A stretch of DNA of 64,000 bases from NCBI GenBank assembly GCA_009733575.1, contig ML769691.1, positions 1 through 64,000 of the forward strand. Direction: 5' to 3'. Below, in pieces: positions 34,162 to 45,420 of this stretch. Position numbers and translations under genes: made by a program. Position 1 is the first letter of the stretch, and the number at the start of each line of letters is the position of its first letter. Origin of the DNA: Gymnopus androsaceus JB14. Lineage: Eukaryota > Basidiomycota > Agaricomycetes > Agaricales > Omphalotaceae. The notes beneath the pieces were generated by a model. The model was given only the letters and a program-made list of their open reading frames with translations. It made no database searches and had not been told where the DNA came from.

Positions 34162-34308
34162 GGCTGGAACATGCTGGAACATGCTGCTGACCAGTAAGTA
34201 ATTGTTGGTTCAGACTAGAGATATGCATACGCACAAAGTGCAGATCTCAAGTTGCAGATGGCCACAATTCTTCTTGGAACCAAGGAACAAAGGCATCAAT
34301 TTTGTTAG

Positions 34309-34913
34309 TCACTGCAAACTCATCAGAGGGATAGCCATGAAATCCAAAGGAGTTGGCTCATATCTACAGCCACAATAGATACTCCTGATTGTCAGTGCCT
34401 TCAAGCATGTCGCGTGGTTCAACAGAGAAGCCAGGCTGGCAAATGTGTGGAAGGAACACCTAGCAATGGTGATATGAGTCAGAGAGGGAGCTTCAACTGC
34501 ATCAAACAGTGTCACTCTGAGTAAAGGAGACAGTGTTTGCCAGTCGATGTCATTGAACTCTATTGTTTCCACTTTAGGGAGTTGCTGAATAACTCCTTTA
34601 GCAATCTGAGCATAAAGCTCTTCTTTTTTTGGCCATGAGTCTAGATTGAACCTCCGGGAGCCAAGAAGGCGGACACTGGATGCTAGATATGGTTTGTCAT
34701 TGAATATTGCAATAAGCCGCTCTGTTTTCTTTTGTAGAGATCTCATCAAATGGCCATCCAGCTTGATCTTTGCAAAAATACGATGCTGAGAAGAGACAAC
34801 CCAAGCTTGACCCAAGCCTTTTCGACATGAGAATAGTTTGAGAGAGTATTTTTATTGGAAGAGAGGTTGTTGAGGATACAATCTATGAGCTCGTTGGGCA
34901 GTGGCATGATCAT
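34309..34913 (-). pseudogene. F-box/LRR protein fragment, frameshifted
   Basis: Minus strand from ATG 34913: an F-box start (PLPNELIDCILNNLSSNKNT), then a frame change near 34815, then SSQHRIFAKIKLDG and leucine-rich segments (LPKVETIEFNDIDWQTLSPL, SLTHITIARCSF, LKALTIRSIY) to a stop at 34309. This is the layout of the large agaric F-box/LRR family, which act as substrate receptors of SCF ubiquitin ligases. At the break the sequence holds two near-identical 11-mers (GGCTTGGGTCA/AGCTTGGGTTG), so a small tandem duplication probably caused the shift. At about 200 codons it is shorter than usual (400-600), so the C-terminus is missing. Confidence 0.6.
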
Positions 34914-35139
34914 GATGGTTGCAAGCAGGAATGGTTTAGGTGCTTGAAGTTGGTAGAGAGCCCTTTGGCCTGGCCTAAAGCAGTCCCCTAAGATTTGAGT
35001 AATCTGGTCCAGTTATACTTAAACATCCAAGAACATGCCCAATGAATATTAAACATATTTAAACATCTCAACTACTACTAGCCACTGCCCTTTTTGTTTA
35101 AACAATTTTAAACAACTGTGTTGTCACATGATATAGTGA

Positions 35140-35400
35140 GCATGTGACCATGGGAAACATAGATAAGATTAGTTATCACATGACATAGCATCATAGTAAG
35201 CATGTGATGATGAAAGTTAGGGTTAGGTTTAGCATCAGCTAACCCTGACCTGGTCAGCACATGACTGTGGGAAAGTTAAGGGTAGGGTTAGCATTAGCTA
35301 ACCCTAGCCTGGTCAACATATGAGATTAAGTAGGTGGGGTTAGGAGTTAGGGGTTAGGTGGTTAGGGTTAGGGATAAGGATGAAATTGGGGGTGTGGGGG
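35140..35400. repeat. Interstitial telomere-like TTAGGG repeats and 68-bp tandem units
   Basis: Two or three ~68-bp units each contain GTTAGGGTTAGGTTTAGCAT or close variants followed by CAGCTAACCCT, so each unit carries TTAGGG and its complement. From about 35340 a run of GGGGTTAGG, GTTAGGGG and GTTAGGGTTAGGG follows. TTAGGG is the usual fungal telomere unit. Here it is degenerate and internal. Confidence 0.6.
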
Positions 35401-36040
35401 CTTGCCCCCACTGTTTAAATATAGGAGAGACATCATACAGGGCTAGGGTTAAGCCACTTTGCTTAAGTAAGCATATTGTTGGCTATAGATCAACGAACTG
35501 GGGCAGGAGGGGGGTGTCAGTTTTTTCCCACGATGCCTCGCTCAGGCTGTACGGAAATCATTATTTTGGCCCAGTGTGGTTGTTTAACCTTGTTTAATTC
35601 ATGTTGGATGGAGTCTCATTTGTTTAGACAAAACTGGCACTTTTATAGAGATTTGCCTAAGATGTTGGTATAATTACTAGAAATACAAGGATTCTAGAGT
35701 TTATTCTGACATCTTCTAGAAGGTGGGTCACCAAACTACTTTTCATCTATTCATCATCCCATAAAGAAAGCCATGTAAACTGTAGCGTTGTGGGAGATTG
35801 CACCGATGACCAGCTTCAAGATGCATCATGCAAGGAAGGAGTATCCCATGTCCATTCAGACTCCCAGTCATTATAAAGTAGAATATCTGTATGTATGTCA
35901 CACTACACCCATTCATTCCCATTCCATTTTTACACAACTTCTAATCTGTTCTGCGCCTCGCCGCTCATGTCAACTTCTTACTTCGAAAGATCCCTAGCGA
36001 AATGGAAAAAGTCAACACTTGCAGCGTTAACGCCGTATTT
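35401..36040. other. No gene recognised
   Basis: Short open frames only. Nothing here matches a family I know, and no terminal repeats are visible. Confidence 0.45.
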
Positions 36041-36044
36041 ATAA

Positions 36045-39000
36045 AGCTAAAAAAAGAAATAACATAACATCAGTAAACCTCAAGCAATCCAAATCGTTCT
36101 CACTCACAAAATGCGAGGCAACCCAACTAGAGAACAACGCCCTCTGATACGCCTCCAGCAACCGCTTCAACAATGTCTCCAACCCAATCTTCTCAACCAA
36201 CGTCTTGGGTATCGCCCTCCTCATCACCACATTCCTACTCGGAACATCCTCAAACAAATCCGAACTCTCCAATTCAGCCTGGAGGTTATTCAACGTTGAC
36301 GACAGCTCATCCGAGATGGTGGTGCGTGGTTTCGCTCCCTGCAGACGCGTATGCACTTTCCACAGGCAGTGGAATTCGGCAGCAGCGTTTTCGGTGATCT
36401 TTGCTTGGATATCCTTGACATAATTCTGGTAGAATTCGGAAGGTTTGCCGTCTTTGAAGATCATCAAGTCGACGGATTCTTCCATTGAGAGAGTGAGAAC
36501 GGCTAGGACTTCCAAGGAGGAACTCGTTACACCACCTGGACGAACGCACATGAATAATTTTTCGCAACTTGAGAGGAGAAACACTAACCCTTGTTGGTAC
36601 TCGAATCTTTGAACACAACCACTTTACGCTTTTCGAGGAACAAACGCGCTTGTTGTGTGAGGAACAGGTTTGCGCCTTCTACGATATACTTGAAGTGGGG
36701 TTTACCCCCGCTGTCGAAGAGCGCAGCCATGTTTGAGATGTTGATGGCTTCCGGTCTGAATAATAGTAATGATTAGGCAGTTGGATGAACATTGAATAAT
36801 GACATACCGTCCACCACAAGGCACGAACAAGTCGGCTTTAAACCTCAAATGAGCTCCATTCCGGAAATCAGTCCCGTCGAGAACGATTTTGCCCGCTACC
36901 CATAGCATATCAGCCTTTGCTCCTAAAAAGAAAAAAATACTTGAACAACGTACAAGGCAATTTGACATCCTGCTCCTCAACCTTCACCAAATACCCATCC
37001 TTGCTCAAGTTCGTCCTATCAAAGTTCGCCACGGTCAAACACTTTTTTGCCAGACGAACGAGTTCTTCGCGATCGAGCCCAGTGGGGTCGGCAAGGACAC
37101 CACTTCCATTGATGATTGCGACGGTTTTGTCAGAGCTAAGTAGGATTCCGTCTACAAGAGATAAACGATAGCTCGGGGGTAACAAGCCAAAGAAGAACGC
37201 GTACTCACTCGATCCAAGATCCCCATCCGGTCCTCCCATCTGTACTTTTGTAATCTCCTTCTCCTTCAAACCCAACTGTTTATAAATACCCAACACATAC
37301 CGCCTTACTCAGCGAAGTCATACCATACATGTCATTGTGGGACTCCACTGAGTGTCTCGGCACTCTTTCCAGTGGTGAAGGACTTCCCCCATGTTTCGGT
37401 CGCGGGTGTGGAGTGCAGTCCAGTCCGTCATATCCGCTGTATCCTCTACACAACAGACCATAAATGAACACTTGGAAGGGAAGAGAGAAGTATCAACAAA
37501 CCATCAGGACCAAAGAACAACAACTCCGGCATTTTGTACAAGTCGACCAGCGTCTTCTTGATTCCAGGTGTTTTACTTGGGATCAGCATTTCGACGATTG
37601 CCTATGATTACGAGATTAGTGAGTGGGAGCACATATAGATAGCGAGCGCATGTACATCAACCTATTTCTCAAAACACAACCTCGGCGTAGCCCTAATCGA
37701 AGGCAATATCGTACCCTTGGCACCTCCCTCGAGAATATCCTTATTCTTCAACGACTGGGTCGAAGCCAAGTTGTAATTTTTGTCAAACCTAAACGCGTTA
37801 TCGTCAGTGTATGTACATTCAAAAAGGAAGAGAGAGACACCTACAACATCCTCTGATTAATCGAATACATCTCCTTATTCCTACGCATCACAATCCTGAT
37901 CCCTCCCCTCGCCACATCCCTAACCTATTCCCTAATAACGAAAAACATCGTAAATGGCTTCTTTGGATACTCGACCTCGGGTAAAAACCCTGATACAAGT
38001 GGAAAGACAAGGCAACCTTTGTAGGTTGGTAGAAATTGGTTTTGAGGATATGCTTGTTGAAGACTAGGAAGAATTCGAGGACTTGGAGGGAGTGTTTGTT
38101 GGGAACCGTGCGGCGGATTTTGTCGTAGAGCTCCTCATCGGAGAGGGGTTGGATGGTTTGGAGGCGTTGATAGCCACAGTCTATAATGATACAACCTTGT
38201 CAGCACAGTGATATGCAAAGAAAAGAGAGGGTATTCTTACGAGCGTACGTAGCCTACTGGACAGCATGTGTACCTGGAGCCTTTGGGAGGAGAAGAACGG
38301 GTTTTTGGGAAGACAGTACAGAAGCAAAGCCTCCTTCATAACCTGGAAGATGGAGTGTTCGATCGGCGGGGCGTTGGAGTTTGGAACAGGGTTGAGGTAC
38401 AAGGAGATGATGGTGATGCCATTAGAGAACTGTTCCACGTATTTGCGCGCAGAATAGAGAGAGTAAAAGTGGTAGGGATTGGAGAGGGCTCTATTATAGA
38501 GGTTAGTAGATGAAGATAGGTGGATGATGACGCGTATCTAAAGAAGGTGGTAGTCCCGCCCATCTTGTATCTGATAACAAGACGTCTCTCTCAAGCCCTC
38601 AACTTTGAAAACCTCCATGACGGGACCGTACCGTTGCTCAATGCTCCACATGATCTAGAATTTGGATGAGTTGCTGAACAAGCTAGCGAATGATGCTCTT
38701 TCATACCTTTTCTCGCTGGCCTTTTTCAAGGACTTGTCAGACACGCTCTTGCCCTCTGCGCCCTTTGTGGCAGGCGTGTCTGGAAAGACACACTGGTTGA
38801 CGACGTAGCATCTGAGCTGCTGAGAAGCAGTCGCGGAGATGGACCTGGCGGAACGGAAAGTCTCGAGTTTTTAGGCATTCTTGGGCTTTGAGTTGTCGAG
38901 GAATAACGTGTCGATTCTAAATTCCGGTTGAGGAACATTGGAAATGCCGTACAGAACATGGGCTCACCTCGACTCGCACATAGCGCCAGGCCCCTTGGTG

Positions 39001-39150
39001 GTAGTAATACTAGGCGGACTGGTATGAATAAAAGTCGCGCCATTTCCACTCTCGTCAATCTTTCGGGATCAATACTTTGGCGCAATAATGTGGGCACAGA
39101 TAACCGCTTGAGACTCGTTGCCAAGATTCGTCTAAAATCAGTTGACTTTG
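36045..39150 (-). pseudogene. GDH2: NAD-specific glutamate dehydrogenase pseudogene
   Basis: Minus-strand blocks follow the large fungal NAD-GDH order: NGATFIHTSPP and GAMCESR (~39050-38970); DTLFLDNSKPKNA, then SARSISATASQQLRCYVV; RYKMGGTTTFF (38563); VEQFSNGITIISLYLNPVP (38438); EGGAKGTILPSIRATPRLCF (~37720); KTPGIKKTLVDLYKMPELLF; VESHNDMYGMTSL; QLGLKEKEITKVQMGGPDGD (37270); GSGVLADPTGLDREELVRLA; HLRFKADLFVPCGG (36830); IVEGANLFLTQQARLFLEKR; and the C-terminal TLVEKIGLETLLKR (36150). GDH2 oxidises glutamate to 2-oxoglutarate and ammonium. The functional enzyme has about 1,000 or more residues. Lesions include TAA at 38871-38873, a frameshift near 37305 and stops in the first block. Introns are retained, so it is a DNA-level duplicate, not a retrocopy. 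A short piece at 40320-40420 may be an N-terminal exon beyond the inserted element. Confidence 0.8.
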
Positions 39151-39180
39151 TGGCTGAGGGATAAAGCCCTACAAAATATC

Positions 39181-40276
39181 ATTATTGCCGTTTTCAAAAA
39201 GGTTTGCGCGCGTCAAATTTTCAGGTGGGAAAGATATATGTTCAATTTTTGCGCGTTCAGCGATGTCCCGACTGTTTTCGATTGTAGCTCATTCAGTTCT
39301 CAACAAAGACATGAAAAGCTTTTTATTTTCTGGATCTATGACATGTTCTGCAGACACAACGTAGGAAATTTGGGCTCCCCAGTGATTAAAATATGTGGTT
39401 CTTGCATTCAACAGTGTTGCGGCTGTTTTCGGTTGAACCTCGCTCAATTCAGCACCAGAAATGAGAATCTTTATATTTCTGAATCTATTGTGTATCCTTC
39501 AGGTGCACCACATAAAATTGTGTTGAAAATACATGGATAAAATGATTTTGTCAATACTTGAAGTCTCTAACCAATGTCCAGCGATAGTCCTCTTCAGCTT
39601 TTATGCGAGACTTTCTTGTGTACATCTCAAAAACACTGCAAATCAGCTAGGTCAATGGAGTTGTGTTTGGATGAATGTAAGAGCAGCTGGGTCCAATCAT
39701 TGTCACGGGCTGGTCTGGGCAGAAGTCAATGATCACTGCAAAAGTTATCTTGCATTATTGCACAATTGAAATGAAATTATTGGATTTGGATGTAGGCAGC
39801 TGGATCTAATGAGAACAGAATTGTGTTAGGTTTCATTCTAGGACATAAAGACTTGCAGAATGCACCACTATCTGTGTCTGCTCAATTGACCCAAATTCAA
39901 TGTTCGAAAATCCCAACCTCAACACAGATAATTTCCCAATTTCAACCATTCTAATGCTTTTCTACTGTCCTAGATACAATTCTAAGGCCGCAGTATCCTT
40001 CTTTTCAGTGGTAGAGATGATGGATGGCTAAAATTGGCTGGAACTTGCGATTGATCTTATGCACAAATAGCACCCTATATTCTTCCATTTTTATAGCCTT
40101 GTGTCTGCAGAATAAGCTGTAGATTCAGAGGGAAAAAGGCTTTTTGCAATTGAAGAAGAATTGGGCTAGTTATGAACGAAAACATTCGGAACGTCGCTGA
40201 ACGCGCAAAAATCGAACATATATCTTTCCCACGTGAAAATTTGACGCGCGCAAACCTTTTTGAAAACGGCAATAAT
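39181..40276. mobile_element. 1.1-kb non-autonomous element with ~100-bp inverted repeats
   Basis: The left end (39181-39282) begins ATTATTGCCGTTTTCAAAAA and recurs inverted at 40175-40276, with only a few mismatches over about 100 bp. Both arms contain GGTTTGCGCGCGTCAAATTTT. The interior has no transposase. I could not fix a target duplication with confidence. It seems to sit inside the 5' part of the GDH2 pseudogene. Confidence 0.75.
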
Positions 40277-41160
40277 CTTGATCGAGATTTGATCCAGTCT
40301 ACTACTCACCTTTGCTACGAATTCCTGCTGCTCTGTACTTCTTTCACTTTGAATACAGGCAAGCCATCGCCGCTATTTCTAGCCGCAAAGCCTAGCACAG
40401 ACAGACGCGAGTCTGGCGGGTGTCCAGACAGAAACTCGGAGAGGCTCGGACTTGTGCCAACAATACAGTGCTAGTGAGTCGACTCCGAGCTTGCAGCTTT
40501 GTTCTTCGTCATTTGGTCGATTGGTTGTAAGGAATTCAATGAGAGATAGACCAGGATTCAGAAGAGACAGGCTGTGGCCAGAAGCTCGGAGGCTTGAACT
40601 TGCGAGATGTGGAGACGGTGAGTGTAGGAAAAGGCCCCGAGTCTGATAAGATAAGATAATTCATCTTTCTACATCGGTACAGTCTAAGTCTAGAGCTATA
40701 GTAAAATACTTTTCCAAACTCGAGGCAATTGCTATTTGCTCTCTGACTTGTCTCCTAATACCCAATAAGTGACCTAGCCAGTACTTATAACCAGACAGAC
40801 GAGATGGAGATCGATATCGGGAGCTACCTGTGACCAATCGCGGGGTAGCGACGGCGCTGTAGATAATTCAGATTCCATAGTCGAAAATAGATTTACAGTA
40901 CCGGTCATTGCTCCTGGATAGACAAACGCGACGTTAGAAATCAAGGAATACCAAAGAATAAACACATACTCAACAATCACTCGACTCTGCAGCTGCCTTC
41001 GATTCGGACGTTGAAACCAGCGTTTTTGTTGTTTGACTGCGCGTCTTTGAGGTGATAGAGGGAGGAAACCACGGAGATCTCCTAGAAAGCGTAACATGAT
41101 TGGAAATTGTCCGTATGTTATGGTTCCAGAAGAGTAAGCTGCAGTGTGAGATCAAATAGA
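40277..41160 (-). other. Possible upstream exons of the GDH2 pseudogene or unrelated fragments
   Basis: Minus-strand 40420-40320 reads RSTEQQEFVAKV before a GTGAGT donor and could be an N-terminal GDH2 exon. Frames at 41097-40774 and 41155-40970 are Ser/Arg-rich with no recognised domain. No start codon could be assigned. From 41160 to 41710 I see nothing. Confidence 0.25.
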
Positions 41161-41712
41161 GTCTTCATCTTCTTCAACATCATATCCTTCTTAATCTTCA
41201 CCAGATTCTTCCTGCGGAAATCGGCGACGAAAAGATAGTGAACGCTGAGATATGGAAGTGAATTGGTGACAAAGACGGATCGATTTCGGGTGTGAACCGG
41301 GCGACAACCATCGCTTCCAACACAGGAAGCAAGTTATCTTAATTTTGCCGGCATTACCGTGAAATTACGATAAACTAACGCCAAGCCCTGGGAGCGTAAT
41401 TCCGGTAGCTTACGGAACAATTCGTCAATCATTACCAAAATAAGCTGTACAATTTCTACACAATTAGGTTTTTGTAAGGGTGATTTCTTATTGTGGAAGT
41501 ACAATGAAACTACTGTGACAAAATGTCACAATAGATTTACCATAATTGGCCCAAAATAACAATGGCATTACGGTAACCTGACAATGAAATTTCGGGACGG
41601 TTACCCAAAACTGATAAACAATGAGGTTTCAGTAAGGTGCCTTAATTACAGAAACCTAATTAAGACCTTCCCGGGATATTACTGAAATAGGACAGTATTT
41701 TTACGGAAATCT

Positions 41713-41988
41713 TACAGCTGATTCCGAAATCGTAGAATAGTTTTAGACGATCACTGTTCACTAATGGTGCTTATGGCACGGTAAACAAATGACGAAATTG
41801 TCGAAAAACTATTGCCCCATGCCACGGTCACTTCGTTTGCTACGCCTCCTCGAAACCGTATCGATGACACGGCCACTTCGGTCAAGCACCGAAATTGGGC
41901 AAATCTCGTTATTTGTTTACCATACCGTAAGCCCCATCAATGAACAGTGATCGTCTAAAACTATTCTACGATTTCGGAATCAGCTGTA
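41713..41988. mobile_element. 276-bp foldback MITE
   Basis: Arms of about 81 bp (from ACAGCTGATTCCGAAATCG at 41714, inverted at 41987) are near-identical. The ends read TA-CAGCTG...CAGCTG-TA, compatible with a TA duplication as in Tc1/mariner MITEs, although a palindromic TA is weak evidence. The centre holds a second, weaker ATTTGTTTACC-type repeat. No coding capacity. Confidence 0.65.
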
Positions 41989-43740
41989 TGATAGTGGCGA
42001 AACAATAAATACATCGGATTTTTGGGCAGAAGTGATACCCTTATCAAAATAGTATTATGTGACTATGACACAATCGTTACTATATATTTAAATCAATGTT
42101 CAAATGGTGCCACCCCAGGCCATTGATCATGGCGTGTGCTGCCGGCCGAGTCCGAATGATGCATGATCCGGGCGGCAGCATGATGACTGTGCCAACAAGG
42201 GCCCATTATCCTGCCGCCGCAATGCTTTCTTGATGATGGCGCTCCCGGTAACACATCCCGCCTGCCATCAGGAATGCCGCCCAACGATTCTGGCGCAAGT
42301 ACTAATAAGTATAGCCAACCTAGTAATGCAAATCAAAATGTTGGTACTTGTCCAAATCTTATCTGGAAGCTCTAAGATTTTCGGATTAGCTACCTATCAT
42401 CTTAGAGACTGTCTTCAGAATGTTTTGAGATTTTGGTGAGAGTTTGGCTGGTGCCAGAAGGTGCCAATGACAACCTCCAAAATAGCAGTCACAACAGCAC
42501 ATATGGAATACAAAAAAGGTATTAATGACCTCTATATGCTGATTTCTTTTGTAAAAAATTATGCAAAATGTATTTCTAAACACTTTCTCTCAAGAGATGG
42601 TATTCAAATTTCATTGTCAGTTCAATTTATAGTGGCCAGCAAAGCCGGCCACAAAATTTACCTCATAAATGCCGAGAAATACAAGCTCAGAGGCCAGTGT
42701 GATGCATTACGAAAATCAAAAATGTCCCAGTCCAGTGCCACACCTGACACATTACTGAACTTAAATTCAAAACTGTACAGTATTTTCATGATGTCCAATA
42801 AGCATACTTAGTTATCTTAACAACAACAATGAAATACATGATACATAATAGTGACAATCTACATAATTCCACATTACAACAATATGCACATTGGACATAA
42901 TAGATAGGCATGATAAGTATAGCAAACTTGCACATAATAAAAAAGTGAGTACAATTACTATTAACAGCTAATGAGCTTAATTCTCACAGGAACTCATAGT
43001 GTATTGTGACTGTTAACACTCAGACTGACAGCTTATTATGCCTGAGATGTTCATTCTGCAGATTATGTGTGTGTAATTCTTAATACATATGCTTATTGTT
43101 TTCATTATGTCTAATGGGCTTACTAGAGTGTCTACTATGTTCATTATGCTTAAGGTGTGCTTATTATATCCACAAAGATCTACTACCTCTCAGTTGTGTC
43201 TATTGATTTAATTTAAGCACACGGCCAATCATTATGCTTCAGCCATGCTGAAGCATAATGTGAAATAGTTACTTTCGATACATAAGCGAAATGTGAATTT
43301 CCAGATTAGCATAGAAAAAAAATATTTCATTGAATGAACGAAATAAAAACTTTCAAACTATCCGAAGTGGGAACCTTCAGCCAGGGTCCGAAACCTATTG
43401 TTTCGGATGGAAGCTGAAATAATCACCTTCAACCAAGCCGAAAGGCTACCCGAAAAGGTATCTTTCGTAAGCCGGGCGAATCGTTCCATTTCAGCAGCCA
43501 TTTCAGAGCAATGCTGAAATGACAAACTTCGTCTATGCGGCGGCCAAGCGGCAGCATAGTACACCATAGCGTACACCGAACTGCGTAGCGGAGGCTTACA
43601 CTGGATTTCACAAAACAGTTAAACCAAGTAACATTCAAAAGCATGGTTCATACATAAAAAAAAGCTAAGCATGTACGGAGACACTACTCGTAAGATAGTA
43701 TGATTATCACAATGCAAGGTAAAGTGAGACCATGGCATCA
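41989..43740. other. No gene recognised; hairpin at 43230-43260
   Basis: A GC-rich island at 42100-42300 (Gly/Ser/Asn-type codons, in-frame stops) looks like a coding relic of unknown origin in otherwise AT-rich DNA. At 43230-43243/43247-43260 CATTATGCTTCAGC forms a perfect 14-bp hairpin with a 3-nt loop. Repeated TTATG/CATAAT motifs fill 42820-43200. Confidence 0.45.
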
Positions 43741-43744
43741 TGAG

Positions 43745-44010
43745 AGATTCGGTGTAAGTGTGTGAGAGGCGTGATTATATGTAGCGTAAATCTGCTTCAA
43801 AGAGACCTTGCCTGGATAGTCAGCCATAACTTAAAGGTACATATCGCAGGAAACAATGACTGAGTGGAACATGACCAGGGTCAGCGGGAGGATTACAAGC
43901 TCTTACAAATTGGATATGCGTCAGCTTGGCCATGTCGCTGGTGCGCCGATATCTACTAGATTCAACAAGTTGGCAAATGAATGAAATGATTGAGTCCCGT
44001 ACTTGTCCGC
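43745..44010 (-). pseudogene. Dynein heavy chain AAA3 fragment
   Basis: Minus-strand peptide IISFICQLVESSRYRRTSDM then HIQFVRACNPPADPGHVPLS, a frameshift, then ADYPGKVSLKQIYATYNHA. This aligns with the AAA3 region of the larger dynein copy in this window (57690-57915) at high identity. It ends abruptly on both sides. At 44008 it joins an inverted scrap of another part of dynein. Confidence 0.85.
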
Positions 44011-44049
44011 CTAGTTGGTCACTTTGGCTATAATTCACTTAGACAGCAT
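44008..44049 (+). pseudogene. Short dynein AAA1-linker scrap at a fusion junction
   Basis: CGCCTAGTTGGTCACTTTGG...CTTAGACAGCAT matches 54698-54741 on the plus strand, with a 2-nt gap and a few changes, and includes the same premature TAG (44040-44042 versus 54732-54734). It lies between minus-strand AAA3 and minus-strand GCN1 sequence. CCGC is shared at the junction with AAA3, which suggests microhomology joining. Confidence 0.7.
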
Positions 44050-45105
44050 CCGTGGGTATTGACTTGACGAACACGTCCAAAGCGTGCTGAGCAGCAGTGT
44101 GAACAATCACTTCCCCATCTTCCATTAGTGGGATAAGTTGCCTGATCCAGTCCACGCAATACAGTGAAGTATCAAGTCCTGTCACTTCACAGAAAGCTGA
44201 GAAGAAGTCAAGGCTGCTCACTCGTCGCCGAGGAGAGTCATGCTTGATTCTGTAATGTAATCAATGAGTATATTCATCCAACGCAAAAGAGAGGTTAGTA
44301 GCGACTCACCAGCACAGCAATAGCATCATCAATATATTTAATCCTTCTGCATCGCTGATGGATCCGAAGAGCGCTTCGAGAGCTTTTTTTACAGCAATCT
44401 TCAGCTCCTCATCAGGCTCGGGACATCCTTCCAGAACTTTGACAATGGAATTGAGAATAACAGTCAAGTGCTTGCTTAAAGCATTTCCAGCAATGGTGAC
44501 TAGAGTGCTCAAGCATTAAACACCGTCATGGGTGTAGCTGTCAATGTCAGAATGAATACCGGAAATACGGTACCCGCACGAACCTAAGAAGGTACCGACA
44601 TTTGAGTTTGCCAAACAGTAAACAATAGAGAAAAAGTGTACACTCATGGTCTCTCTCAAGGCCTGCAATGCCGTACCTGATCCCTTTCCAGGCTAGCGGA
44701 GCACCTCCAGCAGTGTAGGGATAGTTTCATCGATTGCCTTGACAGCAATATATTCTTGCAAAATATTGAATGCCTTGCAGCAGCCAAGCGCACATTACTC
44801 TCCTTGTTAATGAGACACTCACACACAATAACGATGATGTTGTCTTCATGGTCTTCGCGTTGAGCACCCGTAGAAAAAGGCCAATGCACGTGAACCAATC
44901 TATAAACAAAAAAGCTGTCAAAATAATACAAAGAACGACCAACGCGAACCGCACCTGCATGAACAAACTGGTAGATTTTACCGGTGCCTATTAGTATCAT
45001 CTCAATCCATGTAGGGGTTGATGGGGTGAGGATATGGAATCTCCAGACGAGCAAACAGTTAAAGGGTCCGAATAGCACTGGGAGTCGCAGAGCGACTACG
45101 TTCAT
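44050..45105 (-). pseudogene. GCN1: GCN1 (translation activator) fragment
   Basis: Minus-strand HEAT-repeat blocks: LINKESNVRLAAA (44810); AIDETIPTLLEVLR (~44740) and PGKGSGTALQALRETMS; VTIAGNALSKHLTVILNSIV (~44500); EELKIAVKKALEALFGSISD; GLDTSLYCVDWIRQLIPLME (~44170); and HTAAQHALDVFVKSIP, ending at 44050. GCN1 binds ribosomes and activates the Gcn2 kinase in amino-acid starvation. The full protein has about 2,600 residues, and this holds roughly 250 from the HEAT-rich middle or C-terminal part. Introns appear retained (for example near 44270-44310), and a TAG interrupts one block near 44695. It joins dynein sequence directly at its 3' side, so it cannot be a functional gene. Confidence 0.75.
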
Positions 45106-45249
45106 TGTGTGGATTAGTTGAACAAAGGATCCTGATTCAGCGTTGTTCTATGATACCCAGTCGAGCAAACTAGCCTTCTGGAAACAAAAATCTACAGAAA
45201 AATTGGAAACAGAGGTAAGTTTCGTGCACGATAAGCAGGTTTGACGACT

Positions 45250-45420
45250 TACTAACTTTGGGGAGTTTGAGGAGACATTTGTATTGAATATGGCTCAGTC
45301 TAGTGAAATAAAGAGGATCGCTTTTGACAATGCTGGAGGGAAGCTGGCGGTCTGTAATCGGGATTATGAACTGTTCAAGTTGTTGCTACTGCTGATATTC
45401 AGAAGCCTCGTTATAAGTAG
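45250..45420 (+). pseudogene. WD40-like fragment
   Basis: Plus-strand reading NMAQSSEIKRIAFDNAGGKL then AVCNRDYELFKLL resembles one blade of a WD40 propeller. It follows an AG acceptor-like site and stops after about 50 residues. The parent gene is not identified. The flanking sequence 45430-46280 holds no gene I can support. Confidence 0.3.

Noticed and set aside
34309..34815. Complete F-box gene
   Set aside because: The F-box and LRR parts are in different frames at a small internal duplication, and the C-terminal half is absent.
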